Source of the DNA: Nostoc calcicola FACHB-3891
Lineage (GTDB): Bacteria; Cyanobacteriota; Cyanobacteriia; Cyanobacteriales; Nostocaceae
Assembly (NCBI RefSeq): GCF_014697355.1
Contig: NZ_JACJRQ010000018.1
Location: 62,001 to 126,000 of the forward strand
Direction of reading: 5' to 3'
Length of the DNA stretch: 64,000 bases
Positions 27,601-35,388 of the stretch are shown one piece after another. The translations under genes were made by a program, and so were the position numbers. Numbering within the stretch: the stretch's first letter is position 1; every line of letters starts with the position of its first letter. The notes under the pieces were generated by a model, which ran no database searches, was not told where the DNA came from, and saw only the letters and a program-made list of their open reading frames with translations.

Positions 27601-28383
27601 GATCGTACACAACTGGAGCAGGTATTCATGAATTTGGCAGTCAATGCCCGTGATGCTATGCCTAATGGTGGTATGCTCACCATCGCCGCCGAAAATCGGA
27701 TGATTGACGAAACATACTCCCGAATGCACCTCCAGGCAAAAGCAGGAGGACACATCGTTGTGAGTGTCTCAGATACAGGAACGGGAATTCCGCCAGAAAT
27801 ATTAGAGCGCATCTTCGATCCCTTTTTTACCACTAAAGAAGTTGGAAAAGGTACAGGGCTAGGACTGTCAACGGTTTTAGGTATTGTCAAGAACCACGGT
27901 GGTTTTGTAGAAGTAGCAAGTCAGGTAGGTAAAGGCACAAAATTTCAAGTATTTTTGCCAATAGCAGAAGGCACAGTAACCGAGACAATACCAAAGGAGC
28001 GATTAGCATTTGGTAATGGTGAGTGGATTTTAGTTGTAGATGATGAAGTAGTTATCCAACAAACGACTCAGGAAACCCTAGCAGATTATAACTACAAAAC
28101 CCTTGTGGCTAACGATGGCATTGAGGCGCTCGTTCTCTACATAGAACATCAACCAAAAATCAGCGCCGTTTTGCTAGATATGTCTATGCCCAACATGGAC
28201 GGATTAACAGCTATCCGCACCTTGCGAACTCTCAACCCCAACGTTAAGATTATTGCTGTTAGTGGCTTACCCTCTAATAAACAGAAAGCTATTGCCATTG
28301 GTGCCAATAAATTTCTGTCTAAGCCCTATACTGCGACAGATTTATTAAATACTTTATCGGATGCGATCCGCATTAAAAAGTAA
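24673..28383 (+). CDS. Hybrid sensor histidine kinase with CBS and PAS domains
   Basis: 1236 residues, no membrane segment, so a cytosolic sensor. Order by approximate residue: two CBS pairs (15-140 and 150-280), coiled coil (283-360), four PAS/PAC modules (362-475, 485-608, 612-732, 738-852), HisKA with phospho-acceptor His877 in SGIAHDLNN, HATPase (N box NLAVNARDAMPNGG, G boxes DTGTGIPP and GKGTGLGLS), and a C-terminal receiver with Asp1169 in LLDMSMPNMDG. CBS pairs usually bind adenine nucleotides, PAS modules bind small cofactors, so it may combine energy state with redox or light input. The receiver is the last domain, so a phosphotransfer partner elsewhere is expected. Monocistronic. 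Confidence 0.93.
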   Translation: MQSLYPLDLPTLEQVIECSPLTVLPDTLLIDAIALMNPVSNSQVKSASGFSSCVLVVKEKKIVGILTLRDIVRLTGKGVDLSRVKISEVVMQPVISLTLTAAQNALTALSFMRQHRIRHLPVVDEQGQLVGLITQDRICQAIQPAHLLKLRCVTEVMVTEVIHTLPTTSVLELSQMMSDRQISCVVIVAPQETTLIPVGMIAQKDIIKVQLQGLDIAQTQAQAVMSNPVLSISPTESLWTVHQLMQERQVRRLAVVGEQGQLQGLVTQSNLLQVLDPLEIVRVIEVLQAKVEEQTVQLRQSNQQLEQEVRQRRQVEESLRQTQQELELRVAERTAQLVLTNARLQQEIEERKQIEARLQQREYQWQALFDRALDAIAIVDDKGRYVNVNPAACNLFGVSREELLGSTIADFTEPGFDFNQAWQQFCEQGQMFGEFELHRPDGTVRETEFAAVANFIPHFHLSMLRDVSDRQAALRDRKQTEETLRESEQRLQLALSVGNIGTWEWNFKTNQVIWSESLFTLFGLTPDTFDVSYENFLNLIVHPEDRELLHQSVLRAINQQVPHNLEFRFFYPDGTLGWSVCKGQILYDDTTNEPLQMIGVNIDITDRKQSELEIRKFVSLADNSTEFIGMCDMNFVPFYLNPAGMQLVGLNDTHQYSQTPVREFFFPEDRDFIINEFFPRVLREGRAEVEIRFRHFQTGEALWMVYSVSCVKDMNDRLIGLAAVSRNISDRKLAEQKIGEQAALIDIATDAIFVRDLENRILFWNRGAENLYGWTAEESVGKLAHELLHVESLSQMAAGVKTTLEQGFWQGELEKTTKTGRKIIVASRWTLVHNQFGKSQSILSVNTDITEKKQLEQQFYRAQRLESLGTLASGIAHDLNNVFAPIMMISQLLPARCKNVDAQTQELFKTLQNNSQRGADLVKQILTFARGTEGKRILLQPKHLLQELVKVIQQTFPKSIEIVSDISTNNLWMVQADRTQLEQVFMNLAVNARDAMPNGGMLTIAAENRMIDETYSRMHLQAKAGGHIVVSVSDTGTGIPPEILERIFDPFFTTKEVGKGTGLGLSTVLGIVKNHGGFVEVASQVGKGTKFQVFLPIAEGTVTETIPKERLAFGNGEWILVVDDEVVIQQTTQETLADYNYKTLVANDGIEALVLYIEHQPKISAVLLDMSMPNMDGLTAIRTLRTLNPNVKIIAVSGLPSNKQKAIAIGANKFLSKPYTATDLLNTLSDAIRIKK

Positions 28384-28436
28384 GCAATACTGTTATGCAA
28401 CTTGCACAAATCGTTGAAAAATAACTGATTTTGATA

Positions 28437-28508
28437 AGCCCGTGACGAGGATTGAACTCGTGACCTCACCCTTACCAAGGGTGTGCTCTACCACTGAGCC
28501 ACACGGGC
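28437..28508 (-). tRNA. trnT: tRNA-Thr(GGU)
   Basis: The cloverleaf reads on the minus strand: acceptor GCCCGTG pairs with CACGGGC, D arm GCTC..GAGC, anticodon stem CACCC/GGGTG with loop TTGGTAA (anticodon GGT), five-base variable loop, T arm ACGAG/CTCGT with loop TTCAATC. CCA is not encoded. It lies 84 bases from tRNA-Tyr on the same strand, a Tyr-Thr order also known in cyanobacteria and plastids. Confidence 0.95.
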
Positions 28509-28591
28509 GAAAGATAGTTTGTGTTCTTAAGTTATAATGCTGGGCAGTTTTAATATTACCCAGCTATTATAACCTATGAATTCGCAAGAGG

Positions 28592-28674
28592 TGGGCCGGG
28601 CTGGATTTGAACCAGCGTAGGCGCTAGCCAACGGATTTACAGTCCGTCTCCATTAACCACTCGGACACCGACCC
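28592..28674 (-). tRNA. trnY: tRNA-Tyr(GUA)
   Basis: The acceptor GGGTCGG pairs with CCGGCCC, the anticodon stem ACGGA/TCCGT encloses CTGTAAA (anticodon GTA), and there is a long variable arm as expected for bacterial tRNA-Tyr. The T loop is TTCAAAT. Discriminator A, CCA not encoded. It precedes tRNA-Thr in the direction of transcription. Confidence 0.95.
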
Positions 28675-28798
28675 GATTTGTCTCACGATTTAACATCATA
28701 CCACTAGCTTTTAGAATTTGCAAGTGGCGAGAAAAAATAAATTTTTGGTAGAGACGCAATCAAACCACGCCTCTACAATTTGCAGAAACTTAACCTAA

Positions 28799-29773
28799 CT
28801 ACACGCTCATCTCCAGCATTCGTTGCATCGGTCGCAGTGCAGCAAGGCGGATATCTTCGGACATGGTGATTTCCGGAGTGCGATTTTTCATTGCCCAGTA
28901 GAGCTTTTCTAGGGTGTTTAACCGCATAAATGGACATTCGTTACAAGCGCAGTTATTTATGGGCGGGGCGGGAATAAAGCGCTTTTGGGGAGCTAGTTTT
29001 TGCATTTGGTGAATGATTCCCGGCTCCGTTGCCACGATAAATTCCTGGGCGGGGCTGTTTTGACAATGTTTGAGTAAAGCTGCTGTGGAACCGATAAAGC
29101 TGGCGTGGCGCAACACACTAGTTTCACATTCTGGGTGGGCGATCGCTTCTGCTTCTGGGTGGGCAATTTTTAACTCGACAATTTTCTTTTCGGAAAAGGT
29201 TTCATGGACAACACAGCTACCTTGCCACAGCACCAAATCTCGTCCAGTTTGTTCCATAACGTAGCGCCCCAAATTTCTGTCTGGGGCAAAAATAATCGGC
29301 TGGTCTTTCGGTATTTGCTCTACAATCTTGACAGCATTGGAACTAGTACAAATAATATCGCTCATTGCCTTGATGTCAGCAGAGCAGTTGATGTAAGACA
29401 CCACCAGATGATCTGGATGCGCTGCTTTAAAAGCTGCAAATGCCTCTGGTGGACAACTATCTGCTAAAGAGCAACCAGCATTCAAATCTGGTAAAAGCAC
29501 TAGTTTATCGGGATTAAGTATTTTTGCTGTTTCTGCCATGAAGTGAACACCAGCAAAGACAATTACATCTGCACTGGTCTTTTCTGCTGCTTTCGCCAGT
29601 TGTAATGAATCGCCAATAAAGTCTGCAATATCCTGAATATCCGGCTCTTGATAGTAATGCGCCAGGATCACCGCGTTAAGTTCTTTTTTGAGAGTCTCAA
29701 TGGCGGTAAACAAGTCTAATGGTAGTTCGCCCGGTTGGGTTTTTTCTCGTTGAGCTAGTGCAGTGGTAAACAC
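28799..29773 (-). CDS. nadA: Quinolinate synthase NadA
   Basis: 324 residues. It condenses iminoaspartate with dihydroxyacetone phosphate to quinolinate for NAD synthesis, using an oxygen-sensitive 4Fe-4S cluster. Motifs: LAHYYQEPDIQDIADFIGDS, FAGVHFMAETAKILNP, LPDLNAGCSLADSCPP, SYINCSADIKA, GSCVVHETF and CACNECPFMRLNTLEKLYW, which together supply the cluster cysteines. GTG 29773 is used as start. The gene stands alone between the tRNAs and a divergent metallophosphoesterase; nadB and nadC are not in the window. Confidence 0.95.
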   Translation of the reverse strand: MFTTALAQREKTQPGELPLDLFTAIETLKKELNAVILAHYYQEPDIQDIADFIGDSLQLAKAAEKTSADVIVFAGVHFMAETAKILNPDKLVLLPDLNAGCSLADSCPPEAFAAFKAAHPDHLVVSYINCSADIKAMSDIICTSSNAVKIVEQIPKDQPIIFAPDRNLGRYVMEQTGRDLVLWQGSCVVHETFSEKKIVELKIAHPEAEAIAHPECETSVLRHASFIGSTAALLKHCQNSPAQEFIVATEPGIIHQMQKLAPQKRFIPAPPINNCACNECPFMRLNTLEKLYWAMKNRTPEITMSEDIRLAALRPMQRMLEMSV

Positions 29774-29922
29774 AGTTAGGGGTTGCTCTAAGTTACAATT
29801 TGTTGCCTTGTTGATTAATTATAGTAGTTTTTACCAAAAATAGTGGGCAGTCGATCTCTGACATATTATGTCCAAATCCGGCTGAGTTTCCTATGCTGGA
29901 GATAGACGGCAAGGAAAGTGGC

Positions 29923-30843
29923 ATGACCAGTCAGAAAACTCATTCGATAACCCTCAAAATTGCTGTAGTTGGAGATGTTCACGACCAATGGGAAGTAGAA
30001 GATGGCATTGCACTCAAGCATTTGGGTGTTGATTTAGTGCTGTTTGTTGGGGATTTTGGTAACGAGTCGGTGGAGGTGGTGAAAGCGATCGCTTCCCTCG
30101 ATATTCCCAAAGCAGCAGTTATGGGCAACCACGATGCCTGGTTTACAGCTACGGAATGGGGACGCAAAAAGTGTCCCTACGATCGCTCCAAGGAGGATTG
30201 GGTACAGGAACAACTCGATTTATTAGGCCCTGCCCATGTCGGTTACGGTAAATTAGATTTTCCGGCTTGGGAATTAACTGTAGTGGGGGGTCGTCCTTTT
30301 ACTTGGGGTGGGCCGGAGTGGAAATTTGCGGAAATCTGCCGCGAACGTTACGGTATCACAGATTTGGAAGCATCTGGCGATCGCATCGTCAAAGCGGTTA
30401 AAAGCGCTGGCTACGAGACGATTATTTTTCTCGGTCATAACGGGCCTAGTGGATTAGGCGATCGACCAGAAGACCCCTGCGGCAAAGACTGGCATCCAAT
30501 TGGTGGCGACTTTGGCGATCCAGATTTGGCCGAGGCGATTTCTCAGGCTTTGACTGCTGGTAAAACCATTCCCCTAGTGACATTTGGTCACATGCACCGG
30601 ACTTTACGGCACACCAAGAAAGAACTGCGAAAGCCCGTTTTTAGAAGTCCAGAGGGAACAATTTACTTGAATGCGGCTACTGTGCCCAGGATAGTGGAAA
30701 ATGACGGCGAGAAGCTGCGTAATTTTTCCTTGGTTTCTTTAGAGGCGGGTGTAGTTACCCAAGCCTCCTTGGTGTGGGTGGGTAATGACTTTCAGGTGGT
30801 GTCAGAGGAAATTTTCTATGAGCGATCGCGCAGTGTGTCGTAG
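29923..30843 (+). CDS. Calcineurin-like metallophosphoesterase (TIGR04168 type)
   Basis: About 306 residues. The dimetal phosphoesterase motifs are in order: GDVHD, GDFGNES, GNHDAW, LGHNGPSG and FGHMHR. The family is largely restricted to cyanobacteria and plants, and its substrate is not established as far as I know. ATG 29923, six bases after AAGGAAAG, is preferred over ATG 29893. It diverges from nadA across a short promoter region and is followed by tRNA-Ser. Confidence 0.85.
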   Translation: MTSQKTHSITLKIAVVGDVHDQWEVEDGIALKHLGVDLVLFVGDFGNESVEVVKAIASLDIPKAAVMGNHDAWFTATEWGRKKCPYDRSKEDWVQEQLDLLGPAHVGYGKLDFPAWELTVVGGRPFTWGGPEWKFAEICRERYGITDLEASGDRIVKAVKSAGYETIIFLGHNGPSGLGDRPEDPCGKDWHPIGGDFGDPDLAEAISQALTAGKTIPLVTFGHMHRTLRHTKKELRKPVFRSPEGTIYLNAATVPRIVENDGEKLRNFSLVSLEAGVVTQASLVWVGNDFQVVSEEIFYERSRSVS

Positions 30844-30951
30844 ACATTCCCATTCAGTAGTGCAACCTGCCTAGTGATAAGATATAGTATGATCTGTCAG
30901 CTTTGGTGCTAACCTACAAATGTGGCTAGCCCCTAGCTCGGCAGTTTATTT

Positions 30952-31036
30952 GGAGAGGTGGCAGAGTGGTCGATTGCGTCCGACTTGAAATCGGATGAAC
31001 CGAAAGGTTCCGGGAGTTCGAATCTCCCCTTCTCCG
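30952..31036 (+). tRNA. trnS: tRNA-Ser(UGA)
   Basis: The acceptor GGAGAGG pairs with CTTCTCC (one G-U), the anticodon stem TCCGA/TCGGA encloses CTTGAAA (anticodon TGA), and a long variable arm with GAACCGAAAGGTTC is typical of class II tRNA-Ser. Discriminator G, CCA not encoded. It marks the left border of an accessory-looking stretch. Confidence 0.95.
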
Positions 31037-31088
31037 TTGAAGAATTAAAAATTAAAAATTAAAAATTAAAAATTGGGGAGAATGAGGT

Positions 31089-31442
31089 TTAGGTGGAGCC
31101 TTTGGTGGAGATAATGATGGCACCAAGAATTTTTGTTAGTTCTTCGACTTCCGTTTGGAGTTGAGTAATTCTTTCTTGAGGTACTATGTCAGAAGCAACA
31201 AGCAACCTTAACCAATATCGAGTTTCACGGGATTCTTTTAAAGCAATCATGAGCTTGCTGATAAAATCTGCTTTGCTTTGAGCCGCTTGTGCTTCTTCTA
31301 CATTAGCTCCAATTGATGTTCCTGACCTTAACAATTGCTGAGCAAGGGTTCGTGGTACTCCTGGTTTATCATCTAAATACTTGCACAATTTGACTATACT
31401 AACGGAAAAAGTAAAAGTGCGATCGCAAATATCTTTTTTCAT
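31089..31442 (-). CDS. Four-helix-bundle protein (23S rRNA IVS-type family)
   Basis: 117 residues, all helical: RTFTFSVSIVKLCKYLDDKP, then RTLAQQLLRSGTSIGANVEEA, ADFISKLMIALKESRETRYWL and a final helix. The SGTSIGANVEEAQAAQSKADF and KESRETRYWLRLL signatures define the family first seen as S23-like proteins in rRNA intervening sequences; it is common in cyanobacteria near mobile DNA, often next to the ends of unrelated genes. Its role is unknown. Here it lies between tRNA-Ser and the NACHT gene. A short TTAAAAA tandem tract (31040-31075) follows its stop. Confidence 0.85.
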   Translation of the reverse strand: MKKDICDRTFTFSVSIVKLCKYLDDKPGVPRTLAQQLLRSGTSIGANVEEAQAAQSKADFISKLMIALKESRETRYWLRLLVASDIVPQERITQLQTEVEELTKILGAIIISTKGST

Positions 31443-31524
31443 TAGTCAAAATTAAAAATTAAAATAAATTACTATACCGTTTTCGTGGTCTTTGTTTGGT
31501 ATTGTCTCAGCTTTTACTAAATTG

Positions 31525-33786
31525 TTAACTTTTAATTGGTAAAAATAATGTATCCTCAACTTGCTGCCTGACTTCTCGGCTAATATAACAATCACTATTG
31601 AGGCAATTTACCAAAAGCTTATTTGCATTATAATATTGTTTTAACAGATCATTTTGTATCTTACTGAATTCCCAATCATGCCCAATATTACGATATTCAA
31701 TCATTATTGCTCTTAGTTGCTCAACCCAAGTTTGGCTATATGTTTGTTTTTTCAATTTTTTCAATAAATGCCGAACTTCAGGCTTATCTATGAATTCAAT
31801 AGCGACAGAGAGATTGAAATCTGAGTGTAGACTATAATCAAGACTAAGAGCAAGTTCAAGGTCAACAGCTACGTTTTGCTCAAGACCATCATTAAATTTA
31901 CCTGCTATGTGTGAGTCAAGAACTTTATCTAATATTCGCCCTAAATCTAAATTTTGGATAAGTTCGTTACTACAATCAATTGAAGATTTAATAGAAAAAC
32001 CAATAGCATAATAAATCGCCTTTATAGATGCTGGTTTATAGTTAGATTGGATAGATAAAGCCTTTTGGTTTACCCAACAAAGAAATTTTTGTAATTTTTC
32101 ATCTCTAGTTATCAAGCTGTCTACTTTCTGCTTCATTAATAGGAGTAGTTCATTAGACTTTCGCATCATACTAACAGTCAGCAAAAAAACCTCTCGCCAG
32201 CGTGTCTCTGTAATATGCTCAACCAATGTTTCATAGGTAGAGTTGGTAACTATTTCTCTTGCAGCAAAATATTCGTGAAACGTTAAGTGAGAAAATGAAT
32301 AGATACCCTTTGCCCGTTCTACTAATAGCCCATGCTGTGCTTCAATAGATTTTAAAACGGCTTCACTATCGAGTTTTAATACTTCTGGATCTGGATTCGC
32401 ATCGCGTAAATTGCCGATAAAATCAGCAATGTATGCTTCGGCCATTTTTTGCTTAAAAAAATAGTCTTTCTGCTGAAAAGTGGTTAAGGCAATTTGGCTC
32501 AATAAATCTTCCTTGCGCTGCAAAGATAGATTTTTATAGACTTGATCCCGTTCAATATTGCGTTTGGCATCCCATTTCTTCAGCAATACATCTAATCCTT
32601 CTTGATAAAGTTCAGAACGGTTTGTTGGAAAATCTCCACTATCTCCAAACACCAAACACAATAATGTCAACAGTAAAGGACTACTAGCTAGTTCTTGGAT
32701 AGGTTCATTCTCCTTTAATTTATCTATGAATCTATTACTTTTAACTGGATCGGTTAACTGGAACCAGTTTTGAGCAAAAATGGCTATTTGTTTTTCGTCA
32801 AAATCTGCCATTTCTACTTCTGTGAAACTTTCAAATGTATATTCTTTGGCAGCAATACGACAGGTAATTACAAACTGATTGGTATGAAACAGGTCAGAAA
32901 ATTCCCGAATTTGTCGTAAGACACGCTTGGTATCTTCCTCTCGTACTTCATCTAACCCATCCAGCAATACCAATGCTTTACCCTGTTTCAACACTTTCTC
33001 TACTGCCCCACTGGTATGAGTTATCCCACAGCTTGATAATAGTTGAACAATAAATTTCAAAATATCTGGTTTTTTAGGTGCTTCTGCAAAATCTTTTAAT
33101 GTAATAAACAAGGGAACTCTGGTTGCCTGAAATTTCCCTTCAATACACTGCATTGCTAGATATTTTAAAAAAGTGGTTTTTCCTGCTCCTGGTTTGCCTA
33201 AAACCATCAGTTTACTATGACGCTGTACAACCTCTAATCCTGAGACTAGTTTCTGTTTTACTCCGCTAAGTCCAAGTCGCTCAAAGTTATCATGGTCACA
33301 GCTTTGCATTAGTTCCGCAACTTTTAGTCGTCTTCGTCCTGTTATTGCCTCCAGAATATTGACATTTGTGTAAATACCTTGTTTTCCTGTTAACTCAATT
33401 GGGTTAGGCATATCTAATACCCGCATAGTTCCGCACTTTTCTTTGATGTAGGGTTTGATTTGTTTGCGGATTTCTTGCACTAAGGTATCAATTGAATTGT
33501 CTACGTCATCTGTAGTTAAATGACCAGAGGGTTTTTGCTGTGAATATCTTTTGCTGAGATACTCCCGTAGGCGACTTTCTTTAACAGGGCCATTACCAGT
33601 GATACGAAATTTTTTGTAAATACCTGTAAGGCAAGTGCTGAGGTTACTTTCAGAAATGTTTAATTCTTGAGCTACCTGGACTCGATTCTTGCTACAACCG
33701 AATATTTCCACAAAGACTTCTTTCTCTCTGTGTGACAATTCGCTGTATTGCTCCAGTTGCTTAAGAAAGTCCTCTGGTATAGACAT
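31525..33786 (-). CDS. NACHT-domain NTPase with N-terminal helix-turn-helix
   Basis: 753 residues. The N-terminus is a LuxR/sigma-like HTH (LSHREKEVFVEIFGC, VAQELNISESNLSTCLTGIY). Next comes the NACHT domain with Walker A LGKPGAGKTT (about 197-206) and Walker B ALVLLDGLDEV (271-281), a sensor-type ITCRIAAKEY, a winged-helix/superhelical part (SHLTFHEYFAAREI), and a C-terminal helical region of about 250 residues replacing LRRs or WD repeats. Related bacterial NACHT proteins are STAND NTPases, several shown to defend against phage by cell suicide. No separate effector domain is visible, so it may act through DNA binding or a partner. GGGAG precedes ATG 33786. Confidence 0.88.
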   Translation of the reverse strand: MSIPEDFLKQLEQYSELSHREKEVFVEIFGCSKNRVQVAQELNISESNLSTCLTGIYKKFRITGNGPVKESRLREYLSKRYSQQKPSGHLTTDDVDNSIDTLVQEIRKQIKPYIKEKCGTMRVLDMPNPIELTGKQGIYTNVNILEAITGRRRLKVAELMQSCDHDNFERLGLSGVKQKLVSGLEVVQRHSKLMVLGKPGAGKTTFLKYLAMQCIEGKFQATRVPLFITLKDFAEAPKKPDILKFIVQLLSSCGITHTSGAVEKVLKQGKALVLLDGLDEVREEDTKRVLRQIREFSDLFHTNQFVITCRIAAKEYTFESFTEVEMADFDEKQIAIFAQNWFQLTDPVKSNRFIDKLKENEPIQELASSPLLLTLLCLVFGDSGDFPTNRSELYQEGLDVLLKKWDAKRNIERDQVYKNLSLQRKEDLLSQIALTTFQQKDYFFKQKMAEAYIADFIGNLRDANPDPEVLKLDSEAVLKSIEAQHGLLVERAKGIYSFSHLTFHEYFAAREIVTNSTYETLVEHITETRWREVFLLTVSMMRKSNELLLLMKQKVDSLITRDEKLQKFLCWVNQKALSIQSNYKPASIKAIYYAIGFSIKSSIDCSNELIQNLDLGRILDKVLDSHIAGKFNDGLEQNVAVDLELALSLDYSLHSDFNLSVAIEFIDKPEVRHLLKKLKKQTYSQTWVEQLRAIMIEYRNIGHDWEFSKIQNDLLKQYYNANKLLVNCLNSDCYISREVRQQVEDTLFLPIKS

Positions 33787-33946
33787 TTACTACTCCCACA
33801 ATTACTTATAAGCCAGTGTAGCCAAAGTTTTTATGAAAATGTAGAGTTAACTCAGTGTAAGTCAGGCTAAGTCAAAACAAGTCAGATAAATAACTACAAA
33901 AGAAAATTGCGACATTGAACTCAGCCAAGCTACTGAGGACATCGCA

Positions 33947-34159
33947 ATGCTAGAAACACTAATCCCTCTGGTTGTAAATAAATCTGTTGAAGTGATTGTT
34001 GGAATACTGCTGGAAAAGTTTTGTAAATGGGTACTGAGTGATGCCAATATCAAAAGTGCTAACAACTTTCTGAAAATGCAGATTCTTGTACTTTATCTTG
34101 ATTGGGTTTTACGAAAAATATCACTAAAATATTTACCTGAAAAATCACAAAAGAGGTAG
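33947..34159 (+). CDS. Small hypothetical ORF, possibly a truncated gene
   Basis: 70 residues, divergent from the NACHT gene. The first half, LETLIPLVVNKSVEVIVGIL, is hydrophobic and resembles the N-terminal segments that open some cyanobacterial NACHT or TIR-type proteins; the rest is basic. No strong ribosome site is visible. It may be the remaining start of a longer decayed gene, or a short membrane-active peptide. Uncertain. Confidence 0.4.
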   Translation: MLETLIPLVVNKSVEVIVGILLEKFCKWVLSDANIKSANNFLKMQILVLYLDWVLRKISLKYLPEKSQKR

Positions 34160-34295
34160 TAGAGATAATTAAGCGATCGCACCCACAAACAAAAATGCGA
34201 TCGCTATTATGTAGTTGCATCTACGTAATGATTGATATCCAAAACTAAAAATTTTAGCAAAAGCCAACAACTTTTCTACAAATTATCAATTACTA

Positions 34296-34505
34296 TCAAT
34301 CTTCTGTAGCGTCGTTATAATTTTCTAACTTATTTAGTGCATCCGAAATTGCTTGCCTGATAAATTCTGGGTAGTTATCTAGACCTTTTAATTTTTCCAG
34401 CATCGATGGGGCAAGTCTGAGAGTTATTTTTGCCGTTAATGGTTCTTCTCTATTAGTCGTAAATTGATGCTTTTTTAAATAAGGTTTTTCTTCGTAATTA
34501 GGCAT
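34296..34505 (-). CDS. Ribbon-helix-helix-like small protein
   Basis: About 69 residues from ATG 34505. LTAKITLRLAPSMLEKLKGL reads as the beta strand and first helix of an RHH fold, followed by DNYPEFIRQAISDALNKLE as the second helix. Such proteins are DNA-binding antitoxins or plasmid regulators. No toxin gene follows it on the same strand. The upstream palindrome at 34531-34552 could be its own operator. An upstream in-frame start at 34538 would cross that palindrome and is less likely. Confidence 0.6.
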   Translation of the reverse strand: MPNYEEKPYLKKHQFTTNREEPLTAKITLRLAPSMLEKLKGLDNYPEFIRQAISDALNKLENYNDATED

Positions 34506-34530
34506 AAAAATATTTTTTATTTTGACTATA

Positions 34531-34552
34531 TATCGCAAGACTTCGTGCGATA
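34531..34552. promoter_or_regulatory. Candidate operator of the RHH gene
   Basis: TATCGCA and TGCGATA form a 7-bp inverted repeat with an 8-base centre, 26 bases upstream of the RHH start codon. RHH proteins normally bind short inverted repeats in their own promoters. A second inverted repeat, GGCAGCTA/TAGCTGCC at 34561-34597, lies in the leader of the divergent gene. Confidence 0.4.
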
Positions 34553-34625
34553 ATTTAATTGGCAGCTAGCCGAGCCTCACGAGTTGGGATAGCTGCCACA
34601 CCCAATTACAAAATTAGGCATTTCT

Positions 34626-35006
34626 ATGTTTACACGTTCTGAACTTGAAAGCAAAACACTTAAAGAATTGAAAGATTTAGCTGCACGGTACGGAGTCAAG
34701 TCAGTGGGAAATCCAGGGTATAAAATAAGCTGGATTACTCCGTTATTGGCTTTTCCTGTGCAAGCTATTGGGCAGTTCCAAGACCACAAAACAGGTTTAA
34801 GGAATCCTAGTTGGAGAAGTACTGAGGCGCTCGGCACGATGCTTTGTGAAATTGGAGAACCTACTGATGAACAAGCCGCGCTGATTCGCGCAACGCTGGA
34901 AGGTAAGTTACTTCCACTGCCTGAACGCTACGACCAAACTAGGCTGCTAAATCTTCACAAGACTAAGCAATTGATTCAAGAAGCAATTGAAACACTGAAT
35001 AAATAG
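34626..35006 (+). CDS. SAP-like N-terminal domain protein, hypothetical
   Basis: 126 residues. The N-terminal 45 (FTRSELESKTLKELKDLAAR, YGVKSVGNPGYKISW) look like a SAP/Rho-N helical extension that binds nucleic acid. The rest is not recognised; it contains EIGEPTDEQAALIRATLEGK. It is divergent from the RHH gene across a spacer with two palindromes. AGG before ATG 34626 is a weak ribosome site. Possibly a plasmid- or phage-derived accessory gene. Confidence 0.6.
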   Translation: MFTRSELESKTLKELKDLAARYGVKSVGNPGYKISWITPLLAFPVQAIGQFQDHKTGLRNPSWRSTEALGTMLCEIGEPTDEQAALIRATLEGKLLPLPERYDQTRLLNLHKTKQLIQEAIETLNK

Positions 35007-35118
35007 CATTTGAAGGATAACGCCTACTCCTCTCCTGTGAGAGGGGTTTTCTCCCTAAAGTCTCTCCTTGCTTGCATCGTGCTACCATTAGCAATAAATT
35101 CTTTTGGGAGGTCAATCA

Positions 35119-35388
35119 ATGGCTACCCTTCATGCGCTAAATATACCCGATGAGTTATACGCACAACTGCAAGAGTTAGCTAAAGCTGAAAATAATTCAA
35201 TTGATGCTCAAGTTATTACAATCTTGCAGAAGGCCTTGGAGGCAAAAATGCAGCCTACGGAAGAGGAAAAGCGAAAAAATGTACTCAAGCTTTTAGAGGA
35301 AAGTAGTCAGCGTCGCCGCCGCTTGAATCCAGCGGATTTTGGATTACCTGATAGTACTGAACTAATTCGAGAAGACCGCGATAGATGA
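35119..35388 (+). CDS. VapB/FitA-type antitoxin
   Basis: About 89 residues from ATG 35119, preceded by GGGAGG; the in-frame TTG at 35104 is rejected because it starts before the ribosome site. LHALNIPDELYAQLQELAKA is an RHH-like DNA-binding N-terminus, followed by a helix (IDAQVITILQKALEAKM) and a basic, disordered tail that would wrap the toxin. It overlaps the PIN toxin gene by ATGA, the usual antitoxin-toxin arrangement. Confidence 0.82.
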   Translation: MATLHALNIPDELYAQLQELAKAENNSIDAQVITILQKALEAKMQPTEEEKRKNVLKLLEESSQRRRRLNPADFGLPDSTELIREDRDR

